Assembly: GCA_023268635.1 (NCBI GenBank)
Contig: JALQUB010000005.1
Location: 1 to 64,000 of the forward strand
Direction of reading: 5' to 3'
Length of the DNA: 64,000 nt
Source of the DNA: Pseudomonadales bacterium
Lineage (GTDB): Bacteria > Pseudomonadota > Gammaproteobacteria > Pseudomonadales > Pseudohongiellaceae
Of the stretch, positions 1 through 9,231 are shown piece by piece. Both the position numbers and the translations under genes were made by a program. The notes below the pieces were generated by a model. It was given only the letters and a program-made list of their open reading frames with translations, searched no databases and was not told where the DNA came from. Positions within the stretch are counted from its first letter, which is position 1; every line of letters begins with the position of its first letter.

Positions 1-111
1 GTCTTATGCATTGTTGTCATCGTTCACACTCCGCTGAAGTTGGCTTTAATTGGGCCTATTCTAGTCGCTTACACAGTGAGAGGCTATGGTCTTTTTGTCA
101 TAAACACTTAG
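1..111 (+). CDS. C-terminal fragment of a truncated membrane protein (5' end outside window)
   Basis: Frame 1 is open from the first base to a TAG at 109-111 and encodes 36 residues rich in Val, Ile and Leu, ending LFVINT. The hydrophobic run looks like a final membrane helix with a short polar tail. The family cannot be identified from so little. It could be chance, since 36 codons is short, but the amino-acid bias and the position just before a new start region favour the end of a real gene. Confidence 0.3.
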   Translation, partial: VLCIVVIVHTPLKLALIGPILVAYTVRGYGLFVINT

Positions 112-153
112 ATTTATTGTGGTTTTTCTTGCTGGATTTGAGGTGAAAGGCGA

Positions 154-828
154 ATGATTAAGATATTCAAGATAATGCTGGTGACTCTGGGTGGATTAGC
201 CTTTTGGGGGGCTCAGGCGGCAGAGTCCCCACTGCTCGATATTGGGAAAGAACTGCCATCGATTGTTATAGAGGCACGCTACGCCGGCACGCATAACTTC
301 GTGGGTGAGGTGATCGACGGGTATTCCACACCGAAGGCCTATCTATCGGCTAAGGCGCTCGAAGCGCTGAGCAGGGTGCAGTCATCTTTGTCGGAGTTCG
401 GTTTGGGGCTTAAAGTATTCGACGGCTATCGGCCGCAACGGGCGGTGAATCATTTCGTGCGCTGGGCGGAGGATTTGCAGGACACTAGGATGAAGCAGGA
501 ATTTTATCCCCATGTCGATAAGTCGAAACTCTTCAGCGAGGGTTATATTGCTTCGCGGTCTGGACATTCGCGCGGCAGTACGGTGGACCTCACCTTAATT
601 GACCTTGCCACTCAGGAAGCGCTCGACATGGGCACGCCTTGGGATTTTTTCGACCTTCGTTCGTGGCCATCGAGCACTGAACCCAATGCGAAACAACGCG
701 CAAATCGAGCGCTGCTTCGAAGTGTGATGACCGCTCAGGGATTCCGTCCATTACAGACGGAATGGTGGCATTTCACGCTCAATGACGAGCCCTTTCCCGA
801 TACTTATTTCGATGTGCCCATTGAGTAA
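154..828 (+). CDS. D-alanyl-D-alanine dipeptidase-like zinc peptidase (VanX/DdpX, M15D)
   Basis: A 224-residue protein with an N-terminal signal peptide (hydrophobic stretch 8-20, likely cut after AQA at 21-23), so probably periplasmic. The M15 zinc-site signature is intact: SGHSRGSTVD supplies His138 and Asp145, and EWWHF near residue 203 supplies the catalytic Glu203 and zinc ligand His206. DGYRP at 90-94 is the conserved VanX arginine segment. By family knowledge it hydrolyses D-Ala-D-Ala. With no vanH/vanA partners nearby, cell-wall dipeptide recycling is more likely than glycopeptide resistance. The start is supported by a purine-rich site (GAGGTGAAAGG) just upstream. It converges on the cytochrome gene with only one base between the two stops. 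Confidence 0.85.
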   Translation: MIKIFKIMLVTLGGLAFWGAQAAESPLLDIGKELPSIVIEARYAGTHNFVGEVIDGYSTPKAYLSAKALEALSRVQSSLSEFGLGLKVFDGYRPQRAVNHFVRWAEDLQDTRMKQEFYPHVDKSKLFSEGYIASRSGHSRGSTVDLTLIDLATQEALDMGTPWDFFDLRSWPSSTEPNAKQRANRALLRSVMTAQGFRPLQTEWWHFTLNDEPFPDTYFDVPIE

Positions 829-829
829 C

Positions 830-1981
830 TTATTGGGGTGGGTTTAATGCAGCGAGTGAGTTGCAGGATCCGGCTGGCAGGGAAGATATCCAGGCTCGCA
901 CCAACGCGACGCCTTCTTCGTGAACGAGAGAGCGACCAAGTTCGGGCATCATTTCATCAGGCTTAGTCGAAGAGAGCCGGTAATGAATAATGGAACGATC
1001 GGGATCACCGGGCACGATGCTGTATTGCAGGTCTCCCGCGCCGCCTCCTGCCGCCACCGGCGGCTTGCAGACACCTGCGTTAGTTAGGGATTCGTGGTTA
1101 CCGGTGAGAATGAGTCCGGAGGTGTCCGCCGCCCCTTTCGGGTTATGGCAATGACCGCACTGCATATTGAGGTAAGCGAAAGCGCGTTCTTCAAGCGTTA
1201 GACTAGTATCTTCAAAGGACTTGATCGCAGGGCCTTCGGGCGCCTTATCTAACCATCCCCGTGCAACAAGCGTTTCCACTTGGGGTCGGACATGGCCTTC
1301 TCGGTCTGCGGCAGCTGCCGTGAGTTGGCTCGCAATAGCGCCCAGTGGGTGCATGCCACCGTCGGGATGCTCGGTGGTATGACAACCCGAGCACTGATTC
1401 TCATTCGGGACGAAATACCCGAATCGGGTCGCGTCCTCATCCGGAGTCTTCGCGTCAATCATCGTCAGCGAGAGGGATGTGCCCGCGACGCGTAAAAAGG
1501 CCTCGGTCTCTTCTTCATTCCAAACATAGGGCAGGGCATCCCATCCCTTGGCTTGTCGGACCAGCACACGGGTTTCAATGAGGCGTGCTTTATTCAGGTC
1601 GATCTCCTGTGGTCCGGCGTCGGCAACCTTGATGACATTGCCCGAAGCGTCGGTAGGGTAATAAAAGGTTTTACTGATAATTGTGCCCACTGGATAGTCG
1701 ATCTCTCCATCGACGAGGGTGGCTTGGGTGTCCTCGGGCATCCATACCGTGCGCAGCTTGTGGGCATAATCGGTAAATAATGGGTTGGCTGGCCGCACAA
1801 CTTCTAGAGCGGGCAGTGGCGCAAAGCGCTGGCTGTCGAGTTCGAATAGCCCCCATTCCGATAGGCGCTGTGGTCGCGCATCCGGGACGAAATGGGGTGT
1901 TTTCTCGGCGCAACCTGCGAGCAAAAATAGCGCGATGGCTAGTGCTGCGCCGTAAGGAGTGCGAGTTACTGTTTTAAACAC
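830..1981 (-). CDS. SO2930-family diheme c-type cytochrome lipoprotein
   Basis: 383 residues with a lipoprotein signal (LLAGC, lipidated Cys24), so membrane-anchored and facing the periplasm. Two heme c motifs are present: CSGCH at 197-201 and CGHCH at 275-279. The overall pattern matches the uncharacterised family found beside a parallel beta-helix protein in Shewanella, Hyphomonas and other marine bacteria. Here too it lies 2 bases downstream of such a gene on the same strand, so the two are almost certainly one transcript. An electron-transfer role is inferred from the hemes; partner and substrate are unknown. Confidence 0.8.
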   Translation of the reverse strand: MFKTVTRTPYGAALAIALFLLAGCAEKTPHFVPDARPQRLSEWGLFELDSQRFAPLPALEVVRPANPLFTDYAHKLRTVWMPEDTQATLVDGEIDYPVGTIISKTFYYPTDASGNVIKVADAGPQEIDLNKARLIETRVLVRQAKGWDALPYVWNEEETEAFLRVAGTSLSLTMIDAKTPDEDATRFGYFVPNENQCSGCHTTEHPDGGMHPLGAIASQLTAAAADREGHVRPQVETLVARGWLDKAPEGPAIKSFEDTSLTLEERAFAYLNMQCGHCHNPKGAADTSGLILTGNHESLTNAGVCKPPVAAGGGAGDLQYSIVPGDPDRSIIHYRLSSTKPDEMMPELGRSLVHEEGVALVRAWISSLPAGSCNSLAALNPPQ

Positions 1982-1983
1982 GG

Positions 1984-3246
1984 TTATTCTGCACCAGCAT
2001 CATTAGGCAGAACAATTTCGCTGAGTCTCGGTTGCTCGCAGAGGTGCGGCGTGATGTCGAGTGATGGCGCAGCGAAGCCATTCATCGCATCGAGGTTCGC
2101 GAATGTCATGCCGCCATCGCCTAAGCAGAGAATATCCGAAGGGGAAAGACTGGGTTTGCCCTCTTCGTCGGGTAGAATTGCGCCGCCCCAGATGATGTCT
2201 GGAATGCGTTGTCCGCCAGTCGCCGCCTGGAACTCATTGAGTGGACCAAAATCGGGCATTTCCCCTCCGCCGTCGAAGTTGTTGTCGTGAATATAGATGG
2301 CTTCGGGGAAGGGATCGTAATTTGGGTCGTCGATCGGAAGCCCGGTGACTAGATAGCTGACGACCATCACATTGGTTGTTTGATTATCGGTGAAGCGATT
2401 GCCGAAAATTTCGATGCTATCGTTCGCGAGAACCATCATGCCGGTACCTGCTGGTACTGTGCCGACGATATTTCCTTCCGGAGCGAAGTTGCCAGTGTTG
2501 TTGCTGGTGATGTCATTGTTAAAGACGCGGGTGTTGCGGCCGCCTTGTACCGGCAGGTTCGGCAAGTCGAAGACCAGGATGCCACCGGTGTTGTTGGTGG
2601 CGATATTGCCATGCACGTCGGCGAAGGTAGAGTTTTCAATCTCGATTCCCGCGACATTATATTCGGCGCGCGAATTACGCACGATAATTTGTGTGGATTG
2701 ACCGACATAGATACCCGCGTCGGACGCGCCTATCGCCACTGAGCCTTCGATCAGAATGTTTTTTGATTGGACGGGATAAATTCCGTAAGCGCCGTTTGTC
2801 GTCAATGGGCCACCGGTCCATTCTGTGCGCACATTACGAATGATGACGTTTTCGCTCTCGTTGACTTTGAGTGCATCGCCGACGGTGTCTTCAATCGCTA
2901 AATCTTCGAGAACGAAGTCATTGGCGTTAACCAACAAACCTTCTGCACCCTGCACTTGATTTTTGAATGAGAGGATAGAGGCATTCATCCCTTCGCCTCG
3001 AATCGTCACTCCGTCGACGTTGAGCGAAAGACTCCTCGTCATCTCATGAGTGCCCGCTGGAATTTCAATGACATCGCCAGCTTTGGCGTTAATTAGTTTT
3101 TCCTGTAATGCTTCTTCGAAGCTCAGTTCGGGCATGGCAGGTTCGTCTGGTGCACAGCTTGTGATGATCGCCGCGAGAACGACGGCTGAGCTCAGGATAC
3201 GAAGTAGTGTCTTTGCGTGAGGCAGGCGAGCGTCTTGGTTCTGCAT
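1984..3246 (-). CDS. Parallel beta-helix repeat lipoprotein (partner of the SO2930 cytochrome)
   Basis: 420 residues. The N-terminus is a lipoprotein signal ending ITSC with Cys31. From about residue 55 the chain shows repeated short strands and Asn/Gly turns, with motifs such as VTIRGEGMN, NVIIRNV and IEIENSTF, typical of right-handed beta-helix (pectate-lyase-like) folds. Recognised lyase catalytic residues were not evident. It is the first gene of a two-gene minus-strand unit with the diheme cytochrome, an association known for this family but without an assigned function. A role in binding or oxidising an extracellular polymer or small molecule is speculation. Translation starts at the ATG at 3246, preceded by a GGGG-containing purine stretch. 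Confidence 0.75.
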   Translation of the reverse strand: MQNQDARLPHAKTLLRILSSAVVLAAIITSCAPDEPAMPELSFEEALQEKLINAKAGDVIEIPAGTHEMTRSLSLNVDGVTIRGEGMNASILSFKNQVQGAEGLLVNANDFVLEDLAIEDTVGDALKVNESENVIIRNVRTEWTGGPLTTNGAYGIYPVQSKNILIEGSVAIGASDAGIYVGQSTQIIVRNSRAEYNVAGIEIENSTFADVHGNIATNNTGGILVFDLPNLPVQGGRNTRVFNNDITSNNTGNFAPEGNIVGTVPAGTGMMVLANDSIEIFGNRFTDNQTTNVMVVSYLVTGLPIDDPNYDPFPEAIYIHDNNFDGGGEMPDFGPLNEFQAATGGQRIPDIIWGGAILPDEEGKPSLSPSDILCLGDGGMTFANLDAMNGFAAPSLDITPHLCEQPRLSEIVLPNDAGAE

Positions 3247-3525
3247 GGTGTTCCCCCCAAGGAAGTTTGACTCGCAGGAGTCATTTGTTTTTATTCTAAC
3301 GCACTGGCGACAGTATAGAGGGATTGCGAGGAGAACGGCAATTGCCTCGCTATAGCAGCCAGAGCGCTTATGGCTTTGTGTCAGGGGCTAGGTTATGCTC
3401 AAACGCTGAATTTTAGCCACCTCTCCCTGCCGAAGGAGCCGAGTTGCCTGATGAATGCTCGCATATTTTCCTTGCCCCCGATTGTTCGTTTAACGAGTGC
3501 TTCTTTCCTATTACGCCGATTTCAA

Positions 3526-4710
3526 ATGCGTTCGTTGTTTAAGTCGTCTCTCTTGCTGCTGAGTGCAATGCCATTAAGCATCGCTTTTGCTGCGAGTGTG
3601 GGGACGGTGCCCGCGCAGAGCGGCATTGAACTACCTAGAACGATGGCCTGGTCAGCGTATCCGACGGGCACTGGCGGTTATAGTCAAGCGGTGGCCTTGG
3701 GTAATATTTTGCAGCGGACTTATGGCGTCAATCTTCGCGTCATACCGGGACGCAATGATGTTTCGCGACTCGCTACGTTGAGAGCGGGGAGAGTGCATTT
3801 TTCTGCGGGCGGTTCAGAATCAGTTTACGCGCAAGAAGGCATTCTCAATTTTGCGTCTAAGATTTGGGGGCCTCAGCCAGTTCGAGCGCTGCTGTCGAAT
3901 TATTCGAATAGTTGTTCATTCACTTTCGCAACCGCAGCGGATGCTAATATTCTTAGCGTCGCAGATATGAAAGGGAAGCGCATGACTTTTGTTCAGGGTG
4001 CGCCGTCATTGAACAATGCGACTGCGGCCTTGCTCTCCTATGCTGAGCTGACTTGGGATGATGTGGAGCGTGTCGAAGTCGGAGGGTATAACGCCTCGAT
4101 AGAAGCAATTCTGAATAATCGAGCCGATGCCGCTGGCGGCGCCTGTAATTCACCGCCATTTTTGCGTGTCGAAGCCTCTCCTAGAGGACTCCGGTTTCCT
4201 GCTTTGCCCCATGACGATGCCGATGCGGTCGCTAGAGTGCGTGCGCGACTGCCGTGGTACGTGCCGCATATTGCTTTTGAGGGTCCGACACTTCCCGAAG
4301 AGGGCTTAGAAGTGTTCACTTCCGCCTATCCCTTGTTAGTCGGTCTCGAATCCTCGGATGAAGCAATGGCCTATAGCACTGTAAAAATCATGCATAAGCA
4401 TTACATCGAATACAGCGATGCCGCTCCCGGTGCGATGGGTTGGACGTTCGAACGGCAGAAACTTGAGCAAGCGTTTCTGCCTTTCCACGACGGAGCAATC
4501 CGCTACTTTAAAGAGGCGGGAGTTTGGACTGCAGCGGCTGAAGCGAAGCAAATGGAGAATCTCCATCGCCAGAAGGTATTGAAGAAAGCGTGGGACGCGT
4601 TCTTACCGACTGCACCGGAAGAGTATAAAGCCTTCGAAGCGGCTTGGCTGGTGGCGAGGTTGGCGGCGCTCGAAGCGGAAGGGCTCATCACCTTAGCAGA
4701 CAGTCTTTAG
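3526..4710 (+). CDS. TAXI-family TRAP transporter solute-binding protein
   Basis: The mature part opens with PTGTGGYSQAVALGNILQ, the signature of the TAXI branch of TRAP periplasmic receptors, followed by a two-lobe binding-protein fold of about 370 residues. The start at 3526 gives a clean signal peptide (MRSLFKSS plus a Leu-rich core, cut near AFA-AS). Longer reading frames begin at 3370 and 3451; the 3451 ATG has a GAAGGAG 12 bases upstream and cannot be excluded, but it would put 25 residues before the signal core. The fused TRAP permease follows after 56 bases. The substrate is unknown; TAXI systems often carry organic acids or amino acids. Confidence 0.85.
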   Translation: MRSLFKSSLLLLSAMPLSIAFAASVGTVPAQSGIELPRTMAWSAYPTGTGGYSQAVALGNILQRTYGVNLRVIPGRNDVSRLATLRAGRVHFSAGGSESVYAQEGILNFASKIWGPQPVRALLSNYSNSCSFTFATAADANILSVADMKGKRMTFVQGAPSLNNATAALLSYAELTWDDVERVEVGGYNASIEAILNNRADAAGGACNSPPFLRVEASPRGLRFPALPHDDADAVARVRARLPWYVPHIAFEGPTLPEEGLEVFTSAYPLLVGLESSDEAMAYSTVKIMHKHYIEYSDAAPGAMGWTFERQKLEQAFLPFHDGAIRYFKEAGVWTAAAEAKQMENLHRQKVLKKAWDAFLPTAPEEYKAFEAAWLVARLAALEAEGLITLADSL

Positions 4711-4766
4711 CGGCAGCCTATATTTAGCGAACAATATTCCTACAACGCAATGAGTCACTAGCACCC

Positions 4767-6710
4767 ATGAATAGTAAAGACGCACCGACCCTCAGTATTC
4801 GTTATAGAGAATTGTCTCCTCAGTGGCGCACTGTCATGGCAGTGCTCACCGGCATATCGTTAATACTCGCCATCAATCAGGTCTTCAATCTCGGATTCTT
4901 CGTAGGCTATGTACTGCTCGATAGTCGTTATATGTACCTCATCACTGGGGTCATGCTGAGCATGGTATTCATCACCTTCCCCGCGACGCGACACAGTCCG
5001 AAACACGTTCCCTGGTACGACGTCGCGATCATGCTAGTGATCGCCTGCGTATTCTCCTATTTTGCGTTTTATGCCGAGCGCATCGTGCTCGAGGCGTGGG
5101 AGTATGCCGCGCCGCCTGTGGGCGTTTGGCTTGCCCTCATCACTTGGGCGATCGTGATGGAGGCAGGTCGCCGCGCAGGTGGCTGGCCCGTGTTCGCGAT
5201 TGTCGCTATTTTCTCACTGTATCCTACATTTGCCGATCGACTTCCCGACGTGATGGCCGCGTTGAGTATCCCAGTGCAAGACGTGGCGATGTTTCACGTC
5301 ATGGGAGAGGAAAGTCTGTTTGGTATTCCCATGCAGGTATTCGCGCAGTTGGTCTTCGGATTCTTGGTGTTCGGCATAGCGCTGCAATTCACCGGTGGTG
5401 GCCCATTCTTCATCAATTTAGCGTTCGCATTATTGGGTCACAAGCGCGGCGGCCCGGCGAAGGTGTCCATCTTCTCGAGTGGCCTGATGGGGTCGATGAG
5501 CGGTGGGCCGATTAGTAACGTCTTAACGACCGGACCGCTGTCGATTCCTGCTATGCAGAGGATTGGATTTACGCGTGAATACGCGGCCGGCGTTGAAGCC
5601 TGTGCCTCGACCGGTGGCGTACTCATGCCGCCAATCATGGGTGCGACTGCATTCGTCATGGCGAGTTTTTTAAATATTAGTTATGCCACCGTCGCGGTCG
5701 CCGCGATCGTGCCGTCCCTGTTGTATTTTTTCGGATTGTTTATGCAGATTGATGCGCATGCTGCGCGTGATGATCTGCAGGGTTTACCCAAGGAAGAATT
5801 GCCGAAAATCGGTGAAGTTTTTCGAGATGGTTGGTACTTCATCGCGGTGTTTGTGGCGCTAATCTGGATGCTCGTATTCATGCAGCGTGAAGCAGTCGCG
5901 CCGTTTTATGCAACCGCTCTATTACTCGTCATCAATCAATTCACCAAGCACCGTCTCGACACGAATAAAATTCTCGAACTCGTCGCGACAATGGGTAAAT
6001 TACTCGCCGAACTCGCCGGCATTCTCGCCGCGATTGGTCTCATCATTGGTGGCCTCGCGGTGACGGGGATTGCGGGCACTATTGCTAACGATCTCGTCTA
6101 TTTAGCTGGTAATAACGTGCTCATACTTCTACTGATGGGTGCGTTAACGAGTTTTATCTTGGGCATAGGTATGACCGTGACCGCTGCCTATATTTTCCTC
6201 GCCATCGTACTCGTTCCGGCGCTTATTAATTCCGGGTTAGACCCGTTGGCCAGTCACATGTTCGTGATGTACTGGGGCATGTTGAGCTTCATCACGCCAC
6301 CGGTCGCGTTGGCGGCCTTCGCCGCAGCATCGGTTGCGCAGGTCTCTCCTATGCGTGCCGGATTTGAAGCGATGCGTCTCGGTGCGATCATCTATTTTGT
6401 GCCGTTTTTCTTCGTATTGAATCCGGCGTTGCTTTTGCAGGGGACTGGGTTGGAAAATTTCCAGGCTTTGTCGACGGCGCTCGTCGGAGTCGCGCTCGTG
6501 TCTGCGGCGTTGCAGGGATATCTAATAGGCGTCGGAGATCTTGGGCGCGGCGCGTCGAGTTGGGTGGTGCGCTTGTTTGTTGGCATCGCCGGTCTCACCC
6601 TGGCGCTGCCTGCGGGAGGACTGTTTGGCATTAGTCAGGGCTTGTTGCTCGGCGTCGCGGCGTTGTCATTGGTCTTAGGCCTCGGGCTTAGAGCGCTGAA
6701 ATTTAAGTGA
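4767..6710 (+). CDS. TRAP transporter fused permease subunit (DctQM-type)
   Basis: 647 residues, nearly all membrane helices. The first part (about 1-200) corresponds to the small DctQ-like subunit and the rest to the large DctM-like channel, the fused arrangement that normally pairs with TAXI receptors. Conserved DctM sequence is visible around residues 230-300 (GSMSGGPISNV, ASTGGVLMPPIMGATAF). It uses an ion gradient to import the ligand delivered by the upstream receptor. The next gene, a rhodanese, begins 19 bases after its stop, suggesting co-transcription. Confidence 0.92.
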   Translation: MNSKDAPTLSIRYRELSPQWRTVMAVLTGISLILAINQVFNLGFFVGYVLLDSRYMYLITGVMLSMVFITFPATRHSPKHVPWYDVAIMLVIACVFSYFAFYAERIVLEAWEYAAPPVGVWLALITWAIVMEAGRRAGGWPVFAIVAIFSLYPTFADRLPDVMAALSIPVQDVAMFHVMGEESLFGIPMQVFAQLVFGFLVFGIALQFTGGGPFFINLAFALLGHKRGGPAKVSIFSSGLMGSMSGGPISNVLTTGPLSIPAMQRIGFTREYAAGVEACASTGGVLMPPIMGATAFVMASFLNISYATVAVAAIVPSLLYFFGLFMQIDAHAARDDLQGLPKEELPKIGEVFRDGWYFIAVFVALIWMLVFMQREAVAPFYATALLLVINQFTKHRLDTNKILELVATMGKLLAELAGILAAIGLIIGGLAVTGIAGTIANDLVYLAGNNVLILLLMGALTSFILGIGMTVTAAYIFLAIVLVPALINSGLDPLASHMFVMYWGMLSFITPPVALAAFAAASVAQVSPMRAGFEAMRLGAIIYFVPFFFVLNPALLLQGTGLENFQALSTALVGVALVSAALQGYLIGVGDLGRGASSWVVRLFVGIAGLTLALPAGGLFGISQGLLLGVAALSLVLGLGLRALKFK

Positions 6711-6729
6711 GAAAGACTGTGAGGGCGGC

Positions 6730-7134
6730 ATGAATAAACTACGCAAGGGATTTAGGGACTTGGTTGCGGCTGCTGAGGCTGAAATTCAGACGCTTAGTCC
6801 GGCTCAAGTGCGCGCTGCATTAGATTCTTCTAGCGGTGGGCTATTGCTGATTGATTTGCGTGATGTGCGAGAGGTGAAGCGCGAGGGACGTATCGCAGGG
6901 TCGCTGCATATTCCTCGTGGCATGCTGGAGTTCTGGATTGATCCCGACAGCCCCTACTATCGTCGCGACTTCGATGGGGCAGATCGACTTATTCTTTATT
7001 GCAACAAAGGTTGGCGATCCGCCTTGGCGGCGCAGACGCTCAAAAACATGGGTGCCGATAATGTCGCGCATATGCAGGGCGGCATGGAGAACTGGAAAGC
7101 CGAAGGCGGCGCCATCGAACAGCTAGAGGGATAG
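6730..7134 (+). CDS. Rhodanese-like sulfurtransferase domain protein
   Basis: 134 residues forming one rhodanese domain. The substrate loop YCNKGWRSALAA contains the catalytic Cys, and LIDLRDVREVKREGRIAGSLHIPRG is split across the classical N-terminal strand and turn. No signal peptide, so cytoplasmic. It sits between the TRAP permease and the VOC protein with short gaps, a common neighbourhood for TAXI-type transporters. The loop has CNKGWR rather than the CRTGxR or CxSGxR of well-studied thiosulfate sulfurtransferases, so the sulfur donor is uncertain. Confidence 0.85.
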   Translation: MNKLRKGFRDLVAAAEAEIQTLSPAQVRAALDSSSGGLLLIDLRDVREVKREGRIAGSLHIPRGMLEFWIDPDSPYYRRDFDGADRLILYCNKGWRSALAAQTLKNMGADNVAHMQGGMENWKAEGGAIEQLEG

Positions 7135-7138
7135 CACA

Positions 7139-8146
7139 GTGAACAACACGGTTGGTTGGATCAGGCTCGGTGGCAGCTTCTTATTATTACTATTAGTTAG
7201 TGCAGCGGTGTTCGCACAAACGTCTCAGCAAGACATTAAACTTAATGCCTATCATCATTTCGCGCTGCGAGTGAGCGACCTCGATCGTTCTGAGCGTTTT
7301 TATAGCGACCTATTCGGTGTAGAGCCTGCTCGTGTCGCGAATAATGCGGTCTTCGCTTTAGGCGATGATTCGCAGCATTTCACGCTAATGCCGCTCGGGC
7401 CGGGTGAGGTGCCGGGTATTGCGTGGATAGGATTAAGTGTCGAAAACTTTGATATCGATGCGCTCGAGGCCTATTTTCTCAGTCGAGGCTATTCATCGAG
7501 TGAGGCACTTGCTGTGGGAGGTGACGCTCTCGAGCGGGCGCGGCATTTTTGGCTGACCGAGGTCGCGGGGGAAACGGCTTTTTTCTTTGCTGATGCTGAG
7601 GGAATTGCCTACCGTCTGATGTCGATAGATGATTGCGGCTCCTGCGGCAGGGCTAAGAATGCCGCGGGTATTTTTAGTGCGCAAGGTATAAATCACTTCA
7701 CTAATTTTGTCGCCAATTCCGCTCGCAGCAATGCACAGATGCAGGCGCTTTTCGGTTTAGGCATCCTCGCCTATCAGGGGCCGACTTCGCCGACCTTGAG
7801 TATTGGTGATGGATTGCAGTTTCTGATGTATGTGGGAGGCCGCGACGAGGCACCGCCGAGCACTGCAGGACGCACTGACCATGTTAGTCTTAGTGTCACG
7901 GGCTTCGATGTGGAGGCGATGAGGAGGCAATTGACGGAGTATGGTCTACGCGCCGTCGAAGGTCAGCGCCCACCGAAACCATTAACGCATTGGGTGAGTC
8001 TGCGCATGCCTAACCGGGGTGGGGCTGAGGGCGGCACGCCCGAGCTCTACTTCGCAGACCCTGATGGTATTGCGATACAGGTACAGGATCCGAGTTACTG
8101 TGGCGGTGGTGGTTATCTGGGTGATCAATGCAAAGAATTGAATTAG
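7139..8146 (+). CDS. Exported two-domain VOC (glyoxalase/dioxygenase superfamily) protein
   Basis: 335 residues starting at GTG, with GAGGG nine bases upstream inside the end of the rhodanese gene. A signal peptide ends at VFAQ. Two vicinal-oxygen-chelate modules follow: one opening YHHFALRVSDLDRSERFYSDL (first His about residue 36) and one opening INHFTNFVANSARSNAQM, with a later DHVSLSV segment and a C-terminal PELYFADPDGIAIQVQD that matches the closing metal-ligand strand of VOC enzymes. A short Cys cluster (CGSCG) lies between the modules and CGGGGYLGDQC near the end. The reaction is unknown. Export is unusual for VOC enzymes. Confidence 0.75.
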   Translation: MNNTVGWIRLGGSFLLLLLVSAAVFAQTSQQDIKLNAYHHFALRVSDLDRSERFYSDLFGVEPARVANNAVFALGDDSQHFTLMPLGPGEVPGIAWIGLSVENFDIDALEAYFLSRGYSSSEALAVGGDALERARHFWLTEVAGETAFFFADAEGIAYRLMSIDDCGSCGRAKNAAGIFSAQGINHFTNFVANSARSNAQMQALFGLGILAYQGPTSPTLSIGDGLQFLMYVGGRDEAPPSTAGRTDHVSLSVTGFDVEAMRRQLTEYGLRAVEGQRPPKPLTHWVSLRMPNRGGAEGGTPELYFADPDGIAIQVQDPSYCGGGGYLGDQCKELN

Positions 8147-8167
8147 AACTGAGTAAAGGATTGAGCT

Positions 8168-9187
8168 ATGAAATATCGTTATATCGGCAAGAGCGGCTTG
8201 AGAGTCTCTCCCATTTGTATGGGCACAATGAGCTTCGGAAGTTGGAGTGACAAAAAGGAGTCGTTCAAGATTTTGGATGCCGCCTATGATCGAGGCATCA
8301 ACTTCTATGATACAGCCGAAGTTTATCCCGTTCCGCCGAGCGCTGAGACAACTGGAATTACTGAAGAAATTGTCGGCGAGTGGATGAAGACGAAGCCCCG
8401 TGACTCCCTGATCGTCGCTACTAAAGTTGCGGGTGCCGCCGGGGGATGGTTCGTGCCGCCGATCCGTCATGGCCTGACGGCAATCGATCGTTTCCACATT
8501 GAAACAGCGATTGAAGGCAGCCTGCGTCGTTTGGGCACGGACTATGTGGATCTTTATCAGGTGCACTGGCCCGACCCGATTGTGCCGATTGAAGAATCTA
8601 TGGAAGCGCTAGATCGGCTCGTTCAGTCCGGCAAAGTACGCTACATCGGCACCTCGAATGAGACAGCCTACGGTCTGACGAAGGCGAATACCGTGGCTTC
8701 CTATGAGGGGCTCGCCAAGTTCCAGTCTATTCAGAATAATTTTTCACTATTGCACCGTCGCTTCCTCGATGAACTGGCTGAAGTCTGTCGTCGAGAAAAT
8801 GTCTCGCTGCTTCCCTATTCACCGATCGGGGGAGGGGTGCTGAGTGGTAAATACAATGCCCCAGAGGTTCCGAGAGGTAGTCGCTTCGGAGATTATCGCT
8901 ATGACGACAACCCTCGTCAGCGCGCTATGGCTGACCGTTTTGTGAATCCCGGCACCTTGGCTCAGACTGAAAAATATCTCGAGATCGCGAAAGAGGCGGG
9001 AATGTCACCGGTCACGCTGGCGACTGCATGGAGCATGAATTTCGATTTCGTCGCTTCTACTATTATCGGTGCTCGCACTGCGGCACAGCTCGATGAGGCC
9101 TTCGCGGCACTAGATGTAGAATTGAGTGACGAAGTGATGAAGCAATGCGACGAGGTTCATAAGCTCATCCCTTATCCGATGGGCTAG
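8168..9187 (+). CDS. Aldo/keto reductase
   Basis: 339 residues with the full AKR fold order. It begins YRYIGKSGLRVSPICMGTMSFG. The catalytic tetrad is readable as Asp and Tyr in NFYDTAEVY, Lys in IVATKVAG and His in YQVHWPDP. The NADPH-binding C-terminal part includes STIIGARTAAQLDEA. It resembles the potassium-channel-beta/YghZ-type branch. Cytoplasmic; reduces an aldehyde or ketone with NADPH. It lies in the co-directional block with the TRAP transporter and FAH hydrolase, suggesting a role in metabolising an imported carbonyl compound (inference). Confidence 0.9.
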   Translation: MKYRYIGKSGLRVSPICMGTMSFGSWSDKKESFKILDAAYDRGINFYDTAEVYPVPPSAETTGITEEIVGEWMKTKPRDSLIVATKVAGAAGGWFVPPIRHGLTAIDRFHIETAIEGSLRRLGTDYVDLYQVHWPDPIVPIEESMEALDRLVQSGKVRYIGTSNETAYGLTKANTVASYEGLAKFQSIQNNFSLLHRRFLDELAEVCRRENVSLLPYSPIGGGVLSGKYNAPEVPRGSRFGDYRYDDNPRQRAMADRFVNPGTLAQTEKYLEIAKEAGMSPVTLATAWSMNFDFVASTIIGARTAAQLDEAFAALDVELSDEVMKQCDEVHKLIPYPMG

Positions 9188-9231
9188 TCAAAGAAATCGC
9201 AAAATTATTAAGCCAATGGAGTGTCCGTGAA

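Noticed and set aside
154-828. Vancomycin-resistance locus
   Set aside because: Only the VanX-like dipeptidase is present; no vanH or vanA ligase or VanRS regulator is nearby, so resistance is not supported.
7982-8566. A 194-codon minus-strand frame opposite the VOC and aldo/keto reductase genes
   Set aside because: It spans a gene boundary antisense to two well-supported genes and shows no motif.
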